Positions 47,327 through 55,928 are shown, counted from the stretch's first letter. The stretch is 64,000 nucleotides of DNA from Acidihalobacter yilgarnensis (GCF_001753245.1 NZ_CP017415.1:2784040-2848039); one strand, 5' to 3'. Notes: generated by a model not told the origin, from the sequence alone. Numbers and translations: made by a program.

Positions 47327-50050
47327 TCAGTCCTTCATCCAAACGTCGTCGACCACGATGCTCGCGTCCATCGGTATGCCGTAATTACCCAGCATGAGCC
47401 TGCCCTCGTCGGTCATAAGGGCGCGGATTCGGTCTTTGTCTACCTCAGCTGTTTCTGCATCGACCTCGAACACCAGCTCGTCATGGACCTGGTTGATCGC
47501 CGCCGCGTAAAGGTCGGGGGTCTCGCGCTCGAGCCGGTCGAGGACGCGCATCAGCAAGTCCGCGCCAGAGCCCTGATCCGGGTAATTGAGGCTTGAGTTG
47601 AGGCCGGCGGCGACCACCGGGCGACCCATCAGCGTGGTGTCGGCACAGATCGGGGCGTGTTTGGCCTTGCCGTGTTTGGGGTCGTAAATCCGCACGCTCC
47701 CGTGCAGGCCGAAGCGTCCGCCCAGTCCATCTGGGTTATAGCGATGCTCGCTGCGCAGGTGGGTCGAGGCCGACAGCAAGCGGATCTCCGGGTAGGCGTT
47801 CAGCCATAGATCGATGTCGGTCTGTGCCTCTTCCTCGCTCATATGCACATCGAACACCTTGGCCGCGTGACGGCGGAATGAGACGGCAGCCATGCCGTAG
47901 AGCAAGGACAGATTGGAGACCTTGCCGCGCTTGCGCGCGTCGCCGATCTCCTCTTTGAGTTCGTCCATGCGCGCCTTGAGCGCGGGGCCGGAAAGGCCCG
48001 CGACCTCGGCCTCTGGATCCCAGCCGAGCATGCGCAGACCGGTGTAAGTGTGAACGTCCATGCCAATGCAGAACGCGTTACGCAGCGCCGAGTAACCGGC
48101 AAATCGGCGGTGGTCAACGCCCTGTAGATTTGCCAGCGCCGTCGCCGTATCGACGTCCGGCGCCAGACGATTGAGCCAGGTGCGGAGCGCGAGAGCGAAG
48201 ACCGCCACGCGCTCCGTTTGCCGGGCGGTATCGAAGCGTGACCAGTCGCGATTGGCGTAGGCCTGGTCGGCGGACTCGCGGGCTTCGGTGATCGCATCAG
48301 TCGTCGCCGAAGGCGCGAGCGCGACCGCTTCCCGGAAGTCCGGCAGGTGCTGGCCATAGGTTTTATGCGCGTAGTCCTCATCATTGAGCGCGCGAACGAT
48401 CCGGCGCTGTTCGCGGATGGCGAGTGCTGCGCCCACGCGCACATCGATGGCGGAGTAATCGCAGGAGATGATCTTCTTGCCCTTGCCGGCACGCACCAAG
48501 GCGCGGAAGGCCGCGACGCTGGGCGCGTTCTGCAGGTTGGGCTCTGAGGAGGACAAGCGCACGGTGGCGGTGACCGGCGCGTACAGGCTGTGGACCCGGC
48601 TGTCGTCGGCGCGGTCCGCAAAACCCAGTAGCGCCAGCGCCATCCCGGCCCGCTTGGTCGCGTGATTAATCCTGGCCAACGCATGGAACAACGGTGCCGC
48701 TGGACTGTGGGTGATGCCCAGCCCGCGCAGGTCTTTCTCGCCCACTTTGGGCGCGTCGGACTTCGGCGTACGCTCGACGGTGATGCCGTAGTCGAGCAGC
48801 GCTTTGGCCAGCGCGTTCTTGAGCGCTGCGCTGGTGCCGGTTCCGATATCAGCGAGTCCCTCGCGGTAAGGCGCGATTCCCGGTGCGAGTGCGATCAGCG
48901 TATCGGTCTGCTGATGCGCCTCCTGCGCGCACTGCGCGACGTACTGCGCAACGCCCTCACGCGACAACGGCATGCCCCGTAGGTGCAGGTCGGCCAGCTG
49001 CAGCGGCGCGCGCTCATAGAGCGCCGCGAAGCGCTCCAGATACGCCGGCAGGGATTGCTTCCAAGCATCATAAGCAGCCAGGAGATCGGTGCTGACCGAG
49101 GTGCCGACCAGCACCATCACCAGCTTGTGTAGATCCACAACGTCGCCCAGCGCGTAGTCGTAATGGGCGCGCGACAGCGGCGCCGGGTCGGTCCAGTGAC
49201 GCGGCTTCTGGTAGGTCTTGTCCATGTGCTCATTGATGCCATGGACGTGGCAGAGCGCCGCCAGGCCCCATCCGACCGATTGACCGACTTCATCGAGAAT
49301 GCGTGGGTCCTTGGCGATCCGCGCGCGCAGCAGTACGGGCGATTCGGGGGCGATCAGGCGGGCGAACAGCAGCGTGTCCAGCACCCGCTCAGGGCGCGTA
49401 TCCGGTGCCAGCGGCATCAGCCAGCCCAGATCGAAGGTCGCGTTATGCCCGACGAACACGCCCCGCAGTGCCGCTCGCGCAAGCTGTGCGCGTTGTGCCG
49501 CAGTGAGTGTGTCGAGGTCCCAGCCCGCCGTGACAATCTGGCCCTCGGCATTGGGCCAGACCGCCGTCAGGACGCGTACACGCAAGGTATTATCGCTGCC
49601 GGCCGTGAGCACCTTTTTGGTCAGCTTGACCGGTTTTGAGGCCTGCGTCAGTCCGGTGGTCTCGGTGTCCATGACCTGCCACGGGGCGCCTGCCAAGGAT
49701 TCGATCAGCGCGCTGTCGTTAGCGTCAGCCCAGCCGCTCGCCGCCAATTCTGCAGGGTCTACGCTGACCGTGGACGGCGCGCCTGGCGCTGGCATTTCGG
49801 TGCTCGTAGCCTCGGTCTCTGGCTCAGTGGAGTCCTCAGTCAGCCCGAGCTGCTCCACGAGCCCGATTAGCTCAGGGGTCAGCTCGGTTGAGGCAAGCAG
49901 CTTCGCTAGGCTGGAATCGCCCAGGCTGTGGAGCGGCGGCGCTGACTGGTCGCCGCCGCGGAAAGCCGCAGCGCTCAACGAGGTGGTCGCCACCGCCATG
50001 CAGACAGCGAGGCTGGTGGGGTCGGTCAATGTGGGTTCGCGTGATGACAT
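47327..50050 (-). CDS. Family-A DNA polymerase with 3-5 exonuclease domain, mobile-element type
   Basis: A 907-residue DNA polymerase. After an acidic linker of about 120 residues comes the exonuclease: MDTETTGL (Asp128, Glu130), GHNATFDLGW and YDYALGDVVDL. The polymerase part has LSSSEPNLQNAP, motif A CDYSAIDVR (Asp531), motif B RKRGKVSNLSLLYGM (Lys710) and motif C VHDELVF. Motifs A and B are about 180 residues apart, against about 50 in E. coli Pol I, so some 125 residues are inserted. There is no 5-nuclease domain. Its start lies 16 bases after the shared ACACCTAGTCC element. It probably copies the element itself. Confidence 0.9.
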   Translation of the reverse strand: MSSREPTLTDPTSLAVCMAVATTSLSAAAFRGGDQSAPPLHSLGDSSLAKLLASTELTPELIGLVEQLGLTEDSTEPETEATSTEMPAPGAPSTVSVDPAELAASGWADANDSALIESLAGAPWQVMDTETTGLTQASKPVKLTKKVLTAGSDNTLRVRVLTAVWPNAEGQIVTAGWDLDTLTAAQRAQLARAALRGVFVGHNATFDLGWLMPLAPDTRPERVLDTLLFARLIAPESPVLLRARIAKDPRILDEVGQSVGWGLAALCHVHGINEHMDKTYQKPRHWTDPAPLSRAHYDYALGDVVDLHKLVMVLVGTSVSTDLLAAYDAWKQSLPAYLERFAALYERAPLQLADLHLRGMPLSREGVAQYVAQCAQEAHQQTDTLIALAPGIAPYREGLADIGTGTSAALKNALAKALLDYGITVERTPKSDAPKVGEKDLRGLGITHSPAAPLFHALARINHATKRAGMALALLGFADRADDSRVHSLYAPVTATVRLSSSEPNLQNAPSVAAFRALVRAGKGKKIISCDYSAIDVRVGAALAIREQRRIVRALNDEDYAHKTYGQHLPDFREAVALAPSATTDAITEARESADQAYANRDWSRFDTARQTERVAVFALALRTWLNRLAPDVDTATALANLQGVDHRRFAGYSALRNAFCIGMDVHTYTGLRMLGWDPEAEVAGLSGPALKARMDELKEEIGDARKRGKVSNLSLLYGMAAVSFRRHAAKVFDVHMSEEEAQTDIDLWLNAYPEIRLLSASTHLRSEHRYNPDGLGGRFGLHGSVRIYDPKHGKAKHAPICADTTLMGRPVVAAGLNSSLNYPDQGSGADLLMRVLDRLERETPDLYAAAINQVHDELVFEVDAETAEVDKDRIRALMTDEGRLMLGNYGIPMDASIVVDDVWMKD

Positions 50051-50053
50051 GAT

Positions 50054-50079
50054 GAGGACTAGGTGTCGTCAGAATTTAA
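50054..50079 (-). promoter_or_regulatory. Shared element E2, before the DNA polymerase
   Basis: AAATTCTGACG followed by ACACCTAGTCCTC, four bases from the polymerase ATG. It overlaps the last codons of the primase-like gene. Confidence 0.65.
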
Positions 50080-51058
50080 GCGCGAACGAGGTGCAGGGAG
50101 TACGCGTTCGTAAGGCGGTGGGGTCGCGATCCATCAGGTAGATGACTTCTTGTACGTCGGGCGGTATGACCTGACTCTTGAGTCCGCCGCCGACCTGGAT
50201 GGCGCGCACCCTGGGTGGCCCAGCCTCCGGGCGAGCTCGGGCAAACAGCTCGGCGCCCGCGAGCGCGGTCTCGACGCCCTCGGCCACGATCAAGGTGGCC
50301 GCATGCTCGGCGCCCAACTCGATGTAGGCGCCAGCGATCCCAATCTGTTTGTCGAGTGGCGCGGTGCCCTTCTTGCCAGGCGCATCCTCTGGCGCGCGTC
50401 CGTAGTGCTCAGACAGCGGAATGTAGTGGTAAGTGATGGGCCGTCCGTCCGGAGCACGCACCAACGCCAACACTTGCGGCGGTTTGGTCTTGAATCGCCC
50501 CTTAGCCGGCATCGTCGCGATCCCGCGCAAGGCCGCCGGGAGTCTGCCGACGGCAAGGCCACGTGAGATGAGATATCGCGTGGGCGCTTCGTTGTGATCA
50601 GCCTGTAGCCAGCGTCCAACCTGTACGGCAGAGGCGGGACACGCCAGCGGCGGCAGGTCGGCCTCAAGGGCGTACTCGTCTGCCCAGGCCACTGATTGTG
50701 CCAGCGCCGCCTCAGCGGCTAATCCGTGGCCGTCCGGCAGGTCCTGCAGGATGCCCGCGACGAGATCGATGCCGTTGGCGGCGCGCACGTGCGCGCAGGA
50801 ATTGCAGATGCCGCCGCCGGTGAAGTCGGCGTCCGGGAAGAACCGGAAGGCCTCGCCGGAGGCTCCGCCGTGGGCGGGGCATGCCTGCGGCTCGCCTGGG
50901 AAAAAGCTCACTTCGAGACGCTTCGTCTCGTTCAGCCAGGTAAAAAAGCCGGACCAGTGGCCCAGCAAACGGACCTTGGCGATTTCGGCGGGCGACGGCG
51001 CACGGAGGGGCTTCTTCGTGGGGCGGGCCGGAGGCTGTGGGTAGGCTTGATCGGTCAT
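50069..51058 (-). CDS. Primase-like Toprim protein, truncated after DxD
   Basis: A 329-residue protein with an N-terminal zinc-finger-like set (CPAHGG and GGICNSCAH), a middle domain (EAPTRYLISRGLAVGRLPAA) and a Toprim fold (TLIVAEGVETALAGAELFAR; VIYLMDRDPT). These match primases of phage and plasmid replication modules. The chain ends 17 residues after DRD, where Toprim domains normally continue with another helix and strand, so the C-terminus, including any helicase, is lost or was never present. The polymerase gene follows at once and both likely act together. Confidence 0.8.
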   Translation of the reverse strand: MTDQAYPQPPARPTKKPLRAPSPAEIAKVRLLGHWSGFFTWLNETKRLEVSFFPGEPQACPAHGGASGEAFRFFPDADFTGGGICNSCAHVRAANGIDLVAGILQDLPDGHGLAAEAALAQSVAWADEYALEADLPPLACPASAVQVGRWLQADHNEAPTRYLISRGLAVGRLPAALRGIATMPAKGRFKTKPPQVLALVRAPDGRPITYHYIPLSEHYGRAPEDAPGKKGTAPLDKQIGIAGAYIELGAEHAATLIVAEGVETALAGAELFARARPEAGPPRVRAIQVGGGLKSQVIPPDVQEVIYLMDRDPTALRTRTPCTSFALKF

Positions 51059-51066
51059 GCGATGTT

Positions 51067-51115
51067 CCTCGATTAGGGTGTCTATACCAGCAATAGGCTG
51101 GGTCGAAAATTAGAA
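51067..51115 (-). promoter_or_regulatory. Shared element E1, split form, before the primase gene
   Basis: TTCTAATTTTCGAC and GACACCCTAATCG are present but separated by about 20 bases that hold a small hairpin (CAGC...GCTG). It is the most divergent copy. Confidence 0.45.
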
Positions 51116-51270
51116 CGAAAAATAAATCGAAAAAAAAATCCGCAACTGCAATCTCGGCAGTGCGGTGGGGCAGAACGACACCCGATCAAGCGAACTAGGT
51201 GCGCGCGAAAATTGAGGCGGCGCCGGAGTCACAAGCAAAACGGAGCCCGCAGGCTCCGTCGTGGAATGAA

Positions 51271-51546
51271 TTACTTCAGTAGGCCCTGCTCACGCATGAT
51301 GAGGGCGATCTCGGCGTGGGCGGCGATCGTTTGGTCGTCGATATCGCCAGATTCGCTCGCCAGCGCAGCATTGGCTACGCGTGCGTGCTCGTCGGGGCCT
51401 AGCATCGCGAAAAACTCCTCAGCCCAGAAGGCAACCGTTTTGTCACTGACGTCAGCAATGCGTAAGACGTTCTGCTTGAGTACGGCAAGGACGTCCTCCT
51501 CGGTGATCCCAAAGGCTGAGCTTGTCGATAGCGCTAGTGCATTCAT
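51271..51546 (-). CDS. Small protein sharing a domain with the neighbouring 51653 gene
   Basis: A 91-residue acidic protein. Its ITEEDVLAVLKQN...AEEFFAMLGPDEHARVANAA...IALIMREQGLL pattern recurs at the C-terminus of the next protein upstream (LTKADVDAVLHQY...AETFFESLGPVEHARLETAA...LAIFMRERDLL), so the two are paralogous in this domain. Function unknown. AGGAA stands before the ATG at 51546 and shared element E3 lies 45 bases ahead. Confidence 0.65.
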   Translation of the reverse strand: MNALALSTSSAFGITEEDVLAVLKQNVLRIADVSDKTVAFWAEEFFAMLGPDEHARVANAALASESGDIDDQTIAAHAEIALIMREQGLLK

Positions 51547-51589
51547 CTGCGGCATTCCTATGGTTGACCGGCAAAAGGCCGGGCTCGTG

Positions 51590-51615
51590 AAGGACTAGGG
51601 GGAGCGAGGAATTGG
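51590..51615 (-). promoter_or_regulatory. Shared element E3
   Basis: CCAATTCCTCGCTCCCCCTA followed by GTCCTT; the CCTAGTCC core is kept while ACA is replaced by CCC. A hairpin CCGGC-CTTTT-GCCGG follows before the gene. Confidence 0.55.
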
Positions 51616-51652
51616 GGAGGCGAGCGGGTCTGGCCTGGGATCTACCCGCGGC

Positions 51653-52759
51653 TCACACCAGCAGGTCCCGCTCACGCATGAAGATGGCGAGCTGAGCCTG
51701 GAGGGCGAATCGCGCAGCCGTCTCCAGGCGTGCGTGCTCAACAGGTCCTAGCGACTCGAAGAAGGTCTCAGCCCTCGCCGCCAGCGTGCGAAGGTTGGGC
51801 GTGACCAGGCGCGAAGCGTACTGATGCAGGACGGCGTCGACGTCAGCCTTCGTGAGCTTGATGGTCACAGGCGCCAGGCCCCTGGCGGCTGGCAGCGCTT
51901 TCGGGCGCTGGCGCTTGAGTATTCTCGTGGGGGTTAGGGACTCAGGACGGGCGGATGAGCCGCCGAGGGATGCGGCCAGAAGGGCTTGGCGCTTCGCGTC
52001 AGCCATCGGCGCCTTCGGAAGTTCGGGCTTCGCGCCGTTCTTTGGCCCGCCACCCAGGAATGGCCGTCTGGCCGGGCTCGTGTCCGCCGGGTTCTCGGTG
52101 CGCGATAGCAGGAGCCCGAGGGAGTCGACGAATCGGCTAGCCTTGGGCTTAACGGCATCCGGCGGCGCGTACAGAGGCGGAATGGGTGCCAAGAGCGCTG
52201 CGCTCAGCCCTTCGCTGCGTAGCGTCTCGTCTGAAAGACCGCTCACTGCCTGGCGAAGAATCGAGAGTAATTCCGTGGCTTGCGCAGGTGGTGGCAAGGC
52301 GGTTTCGCTCTGCTCCGCGGGCTTCGCTGCGGGGCGCTGTTCCAGTAGCGCGGCGGTCAGAGCCTCCGAGGATAGTGCTGACAACGCTTTTGCGGCCTTC
52401 ACCGACGCTTGAAGGGCGGGGATCTCGCTTGATTCCGAGGAACCCTCACTCGACGATGAGTCTCCGAAGTCGACGGGCTGTCCGTTCAGTCGATCGACCG
52501 CAAGCGCCTCAGCGATACGGATTCCGCCTCGCGTCACAATCTGGCTCCCGCGCCAGCCATCGAAGGTGATCGTGCGCAACTCACCGCTCGGAAGCTTGAC
52601 CCGCAGCCGATCGCCGGTCTTCAAGAGCCCCTTCGCGTTGAGCGTGGCTTGCTTGATCTGCGCCCGGGCCAGCGCCCGCTCGAGCTTTTGCTGCATCTTG
52701 CGCGCCGCTTGCTGAGCCTCTCGTATCCCTTGCATCCATCGTCTCCAAGCTGGGTCCAT
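51653..52759 (-). CDS. Unknown element protein, disordered middle, conserved C-terminal domain
   Basis: About 368 residues from the ATG at 52759. The N-terminus is helical and basic (QAARKMQQKLERALARAQIK), followed by a beta-rich stretch (DRLRVKLPSGELRTITFDGW), a long Ser/Ala/Pro-rich middle and a C-terminal domain shared with the 51271-51546 protein. The longer frame to 52855 is rejected because it would run through shared element E4. No known family. Context suggests replication or partition near the origin-like repeats that adjoin its 5-prime end. Confidence 0.6.
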   Translation of the reverse strand: MDPAWRRWMQGIREAQQAARKMQQKLERALARAQIKQATLNAKGLLKTGDRLRVKLPSGELRTITFDGWRGSQIVTRGGIRIAEALAVDRLNGQPVDFGDSSSSEGSSESSEIPALQASVKAAKALSALSSEALTAALLEQRPAAKPAEQSETALPPPAQATELLSILRQAVSGLSDETLRSEGLSAALLAPIPPLYAPPDAVKPKASRFVDSLGLLLSRTENPADTSPARRPFLGGGPKNGAKPELPKAPMADAKRQALLAASLGGSSARPESLTPTRILKRQRPKALPAARGLAPVTIKLTKADVDAVLHQYASRLVTPNLRTLAARAETFFESLGPVEHARLETAARFALQAQLAIFMRERDLLV

Positions 52760-52790
52760 TGGCCGGGCGCCGATCTTGCGCCTGATGGTG

Positions 52791-52816
52791 GGGACTAGGT
52801 GTCGGCCAAAATTAGA
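52791..52816 (-). promoter_or_regulatory. Shared element E4
   Basis: CTCTAATTTTGGCCG followed by ACACCTAGTCCCC, a near-consensus copy, 32 bases before the ATG at 52759. Confidence 0.65.
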
Positions 52817-52859
52817 GGGCGCGGGGCCGGATGCGCTCGCCGTGACGCCTGCCATACCG

Positions 52860-53470
52860 CCACGTAGGCCATTCCCCCAGCCGATATCAATGACTTAGCG
52901 AGGCAAGACGGGGCGGCCCTAGCCACTGAACCACCTCCTAAAAGCCTTAATCGCACCCCGGGCTAGCGGAAGCCGGAGGCCACTCCCCCAGCCGATATCA
53001 ATGACTTAGCTTTTTCCGGTGACGCCGTTTTTTCGCGGTTGCGATTAAGCGCGACAATAGAAAATGACTTAATCGCGGGTCTTAATCGCACTTTCTGGAC
53101 CCCATTCCCCTAGCCGATATCAATGACTTAGGTGCTTTACCAAGAGGCACTGCGATTATAAAACGCTAAATACCTATACCTTACGCATATACGTACGTGC
53201 GCCTGTGTGCATGTATGCGTGTATGTGTGCGCATGCATGTGTGTGTATGCGTGTAAGGCAGACGATTCTTTAGTCGCATTGTCGCAAGCCACCCTCGTGG
53301 CCCCCCGTAAGTCATTGATATCGGCTGGGGGAATGGGGTGTGGCGCGCTGCGACTAAAGGGCGCGACGAAGGCATTTTCTATTGTCGCGCTTAGTCGCAC
53401 CCCGCGCTCCTGGCTTCGGTCAGCGCCCTCGCGGCATCGCTAAGTCATTGATATTCGCTGGGGAACGGGG
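52860..53470. repeat. Origin-like repeat region with five 28-bp repeats
   Basis: Repeats with the core GCCGATATCAATGACTTAG lie at 52871-52898, 52982-53009 and 53104-53131 (direct) and at 53307-53334 and 53440-53467 (inverted; the last less perfect). Between them, 9-mers GCGAYTAAG or CTTARTCGC occur about eight times (e.g. 53041, 53069, 53081, 53390), and a 20-base stretch CGCGACAATAGAAAATG is repeated inverted at 53370-53389. No gene is supported. Such arrays serve as iterons of a replication origin or as a partition or transfer site; the adjacent polymerase and primase favour an origin. Confidence 0.7.
53182..53254. other. Long alternating purine-pyrimidine tract
   Basis: Two runs, ACGCATATACGTACGTGCGC and a following stretch of about 50 bases, alternate purine and pyrimidine almost without a break. 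Such DNA readily forms Z-DNA or unwinds. It lies at the centre of the origin-like repeats, between the direct and the inverted copies. Confidence 0.75.
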
Positions 53471-53676
53471 GTTTAGGCCCACCCGTCGCCAGCGCCAAGC
53501 GGTCCTTCTCAGTCATCGCCACCGCCGAGCCCATGGAAAACACCCCCCCTAGGGGGGGTGGTGAATCCGAAACCGAGCGAGAGCCGCCTTTAGCGACCCT
53601 CCGGCCGAGAAGCTCGCCTCTCGCGCCACACCCTCCCTTCCAGGGAAGGGAGATCCAGAATCCTCGCCGCCACCGC

Positions 53677-53703
53677 TCCAATTTTCGCCGACACCTAGTC
53701 CTC
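53677..53703 (+). promoter_or_regulatory. Shared element E5
   Basis: CTCCAATTTTCGCCG followed by ACACCTAGTCCTC, 57 bases before the ATG at 53760. It is close to the consensus and on the plus strand. Confidence 0.65.
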
Positions 53704-53759
53704 GCAAGCACCCGGCATTGCGCCGCGGCACCAATCAGCGAATCAGCGAGGAGAGCGGC

Positions 53760-54248
53760 ATGGCGACACCCAGCGACACAGATCAGCAAACCCGCGAGGA
53801 TAGCGCGTCGCGCCTCCCGCCGACGGCGGAGAAGGACCCTCTCGGCATAGATCAGCATGCGCCTGGCGCCAAGCTCGACGCCGGCAAGTCGCGCCCCGAG
53901 CTCGCGCTCAGCGGCTTTGTCTTGGCCCTTCGCAGCGTAGCGTCTCGCGTCGCCACCGGACGCCCAGACGAATTGCTGGCCTGCATCGAGGCCGAGCGCG
54001 CCGCCGTCACGGCCGGGAGCGCCTCTCGCCAGACCGCTGCCCTCGCGAACACCGCAGCGCTGATCTTGCACACGCTCACGGGTACTCGCTGCAACCCGCT
54101 ACGCTCACTCGGCCCCTTGGGCCTGCCCTACACCCTGCGGCGCTCGGGGAAGTCGCCAAGGTCGCCACCTATGGCGCGGAGAAGCACACTCCCAATGGCT
54201 GTGTGCGGGTGCCTGCTGGCGTTCAGCGCTACACCGACGCGATGTAAT
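53760..54248 (+). pseudogene. dATP/dGTP diphosphohydrolase-like (DUF5664) protein, broken
   Basis: From the ATG at 53760 (GAGGAGA ahead) one frame gives GAKLDAGKSRPELALSGFVL, the family N-terminus. Further on another frame gives ALGEVAKVATYGAEKHTPNG and VPAGVQRYTDAM before a stop, the next conserved block. The two are separated by about 200 unrelated bases and the C-terminus is missing. Phages and mobile elements use such enzymes to adjust nucleotide pools. The uninterrupted but meaningless frame extends to 54293. Confidence 0.55.
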
Positions 54249-54396
54249 GCACAATTAAAAGGTTTTTTATGGAATCTCGCGCGCGATTTATGATATTTGT
54301 CCCGCACGCTCCCCTGCTGTCCGCTGCGTACACTCGGCCACGCACATTCAATCGCTCAAAACTCGGCGACAACAGACCGAGGGTGAAAATTCAGTC

Positions 54397-54630
54397 TTAA
54401 GAAAAACCGATGGATACGATGCATCGTGGACACAATCGCTTCACAAGCGAAAGCATCAGCGCACGCCCAATCTCTTCCAACCGAAGCATGTGCAGAAAAA
54501 GCGGGGAGGCGTCGAGCCGCCCCCTCGCATGAATAGGCTCTAGGTCCTTGAAAGCCGTCTCGGTGATCCCGTTCAGCCCGATGCTGAAAATCTCGACTTC
54601 GCTTCGCCGAAACTCGGCCGCATCAGCCAA
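54397..54630 (-). CDS. Doubtful small protein
   Basis: A 77-codon frame (MADAAEFRRSEVEIFSIGLN; LFLHMLRLEEIGRALMLSLV) in the same direction as the gene before it. It has ordinary composition but no ribosome-binding site and no known family. The surrounding 54294-54661 has nothing else. Confidence 0.3.
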   Translation of the reverse strand: MADAAEFRRSEVEIFSIGLNGITETAFKDLEPIHARGRLDASPLFLHMLRLEEIGRALMLSLVKRLCPRCIVSIGFS

Positions 54631-54661
54631 GCCGGCATCGACAGGTGCTGCAGCGAGATGA

Positions 54662-54859
54662 TCAGGCAGCCTTGAGCAAATACAGGGCGTAGCCCTCCAA
54701 GATCAAAAACGCCAAACCGGACCACACGATCGTGGGCCAATCTGAATGCGTCATACCCTGGTAGACGAAGTAACAGCCTCCGAGCAGGGCGATCACGCTG
54801 ACGGTGTTCGCTAGATGCTGGCTTTGTTCCTTGTTCAATCGCACGCTCATCTCCTCCAT
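54662..54859 (-). CDS. Small two-helix membrane protein
   Basis: About 65 residues with two hydrophobic helices (TVSVIALLGGCYFVYQGM and TIVWSGLAFLILEGYALYLL) after a charged N-terminus (SVRLNKEQSQHLANT). No family recognised. The shared element E6 and a small hairpin (CCGC...GCGG) lie just upstream, so it belongs to the element's common regulon. The start may be the ATG at 54859 or 54850. Confidence 0.55.
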   Translation of the reverse strand: MEEMSVRLNKEQSQHLANTVSVIALLGGCYFVYQGMTHSDWPTIVWSGLAFLILEGYALYLLKAA

Positions 54860-54885
54860 CCACCGCGAAAATGCGGGGCTCACCG

Positions 54886-54913
54886 AGGACTAGGTGTCAG
54901 GCTAAATTAGAGC
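54886..54913 (-). promoter_or_regulatory. Shared element E6
   Basis: CTCTAATTTAGCCTG followed by ACACCTAGTCCTC, directed at the small membrane-protein gene. Confidence 0.65.
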
Positions 54914-55901
54914 GCCCTCCTTTTCGTTCGCCAGAGGCCCTCTTGGCGAATAAAAACCGTGGATCGTCATCGCAGGCAGGCTCAATCGGAGAATTCGCGC
55001 TACTGCGTCACAAGCGTCGCCGGACTGGCCGGAGGCCGTACGCAGGCCAACACCAGGGCGCACTCACACGGACCGCGCGGGCGTAGCGGCCAGGAGTACC
55101 GATGTCATGCCAGGCTTGCCGGTGGCCTCTGTGCAGGGCAACTTCGCCCGCCAGCATGGGCGGAGGGCGGCTTGGCTATGGATGATGTACAGCGCCGCTG
55201 TACAGACTGCATCCGCGGGTCGGTGAGTCTCTTCGTCACCCGGCGATGATGCTGCCACGCCGCGGCCTCACCCACAGGCACAGGCCGCAAGGAAGAGGCT
55301 CCCACTCGGCCAGCAGAACAGGTCGCGCAAGCGAGCCCTGGTGGCGTTCAAGCGTAGTAGGCGTATTGAAGCGGGATCCGGCTCAAACGCCGAAATACGC
55401 CCCACTATTACCGGCATAAACAGCAAGTTACAAACCATCACTGCAGTAAGGCGTTTAAGCGTTCAATGGATTAAGTCTTTATTTCTTAGATGTTGTGTAA
55501 TCCTCAATCGCCTCCGGACCAGCTGTCTGCGCGCGTGGTAGGCCTGGCGAAAGGTTGCCTGGGATCAACGCTCAAACGCACAGCGCTCTGATCGTCCATA
55601 AGCCATTGGTTAGCATTGTTTTTTTGTCTGCGTTTGATGCTTCGTGCTGGTGCTACGCGAATCAAAAGCGTCAACGCGCCGCCTCGTCTGTCCTGGTCCG
55701 GCTCGAATGGCGCGAGCGCTTGCGAAATCATCACGTGGGCCGTCCATCCGGCGCCGGGGCTAAACGCGAGCACGTCAGCTGACCTGTCGGTATCGCATTG
55801 CGCCGCCAGCCCCTGGTCGCCACAATGGAAAAGTTGACCACCGGGTATGCAATTTCAGACTACCCGACAATCGCACCCTTCATTAAGCGCAGGTTGCTTC
55901 C
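54914..55901. other. Gene-poor kilobase with a perfect 19-bp palindrome
   Basis: No frame shows a known family. The best candidate is a minus frame from 55731 to 55504 (MISQALAPFEPDQDRRGGAL), without a clear ribosome-binding site. A perfect palindrome TGTACAGCGCCGCTGTACA at 55186-55204 looks like a dimeric regulator site. The stretch could be decayed or hold cis-acting sites. Confidence 0.4.
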
Positions 55902-55928
55902 TCTAATTTTCAGTTCCCCCTAGTACGC
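55902..55928 (+). promoter_or_regulatory. Shared element E7
   Basis: CTCTAATTTTCAGTT followed by CCCCCTAGTACGC; divergent in the second half but with the CCTAGT core at the same spacing. Confidence 0.55.

Noticed and set aside
53137-53400. Leftward frame with His/Thr-rich repeats (HAYTHMHAHTYTHT)
   Set aside because: It is only the translation of the alternating purine-pyrimidine tract in the origin-like region; no ribosome-binding site or family.
52860-53470. CRISPR array
   Set aside because: The 28-bp repeats have unequal spacing (83 to 176 bases), occur in both orientations and have no cas genes nearby.
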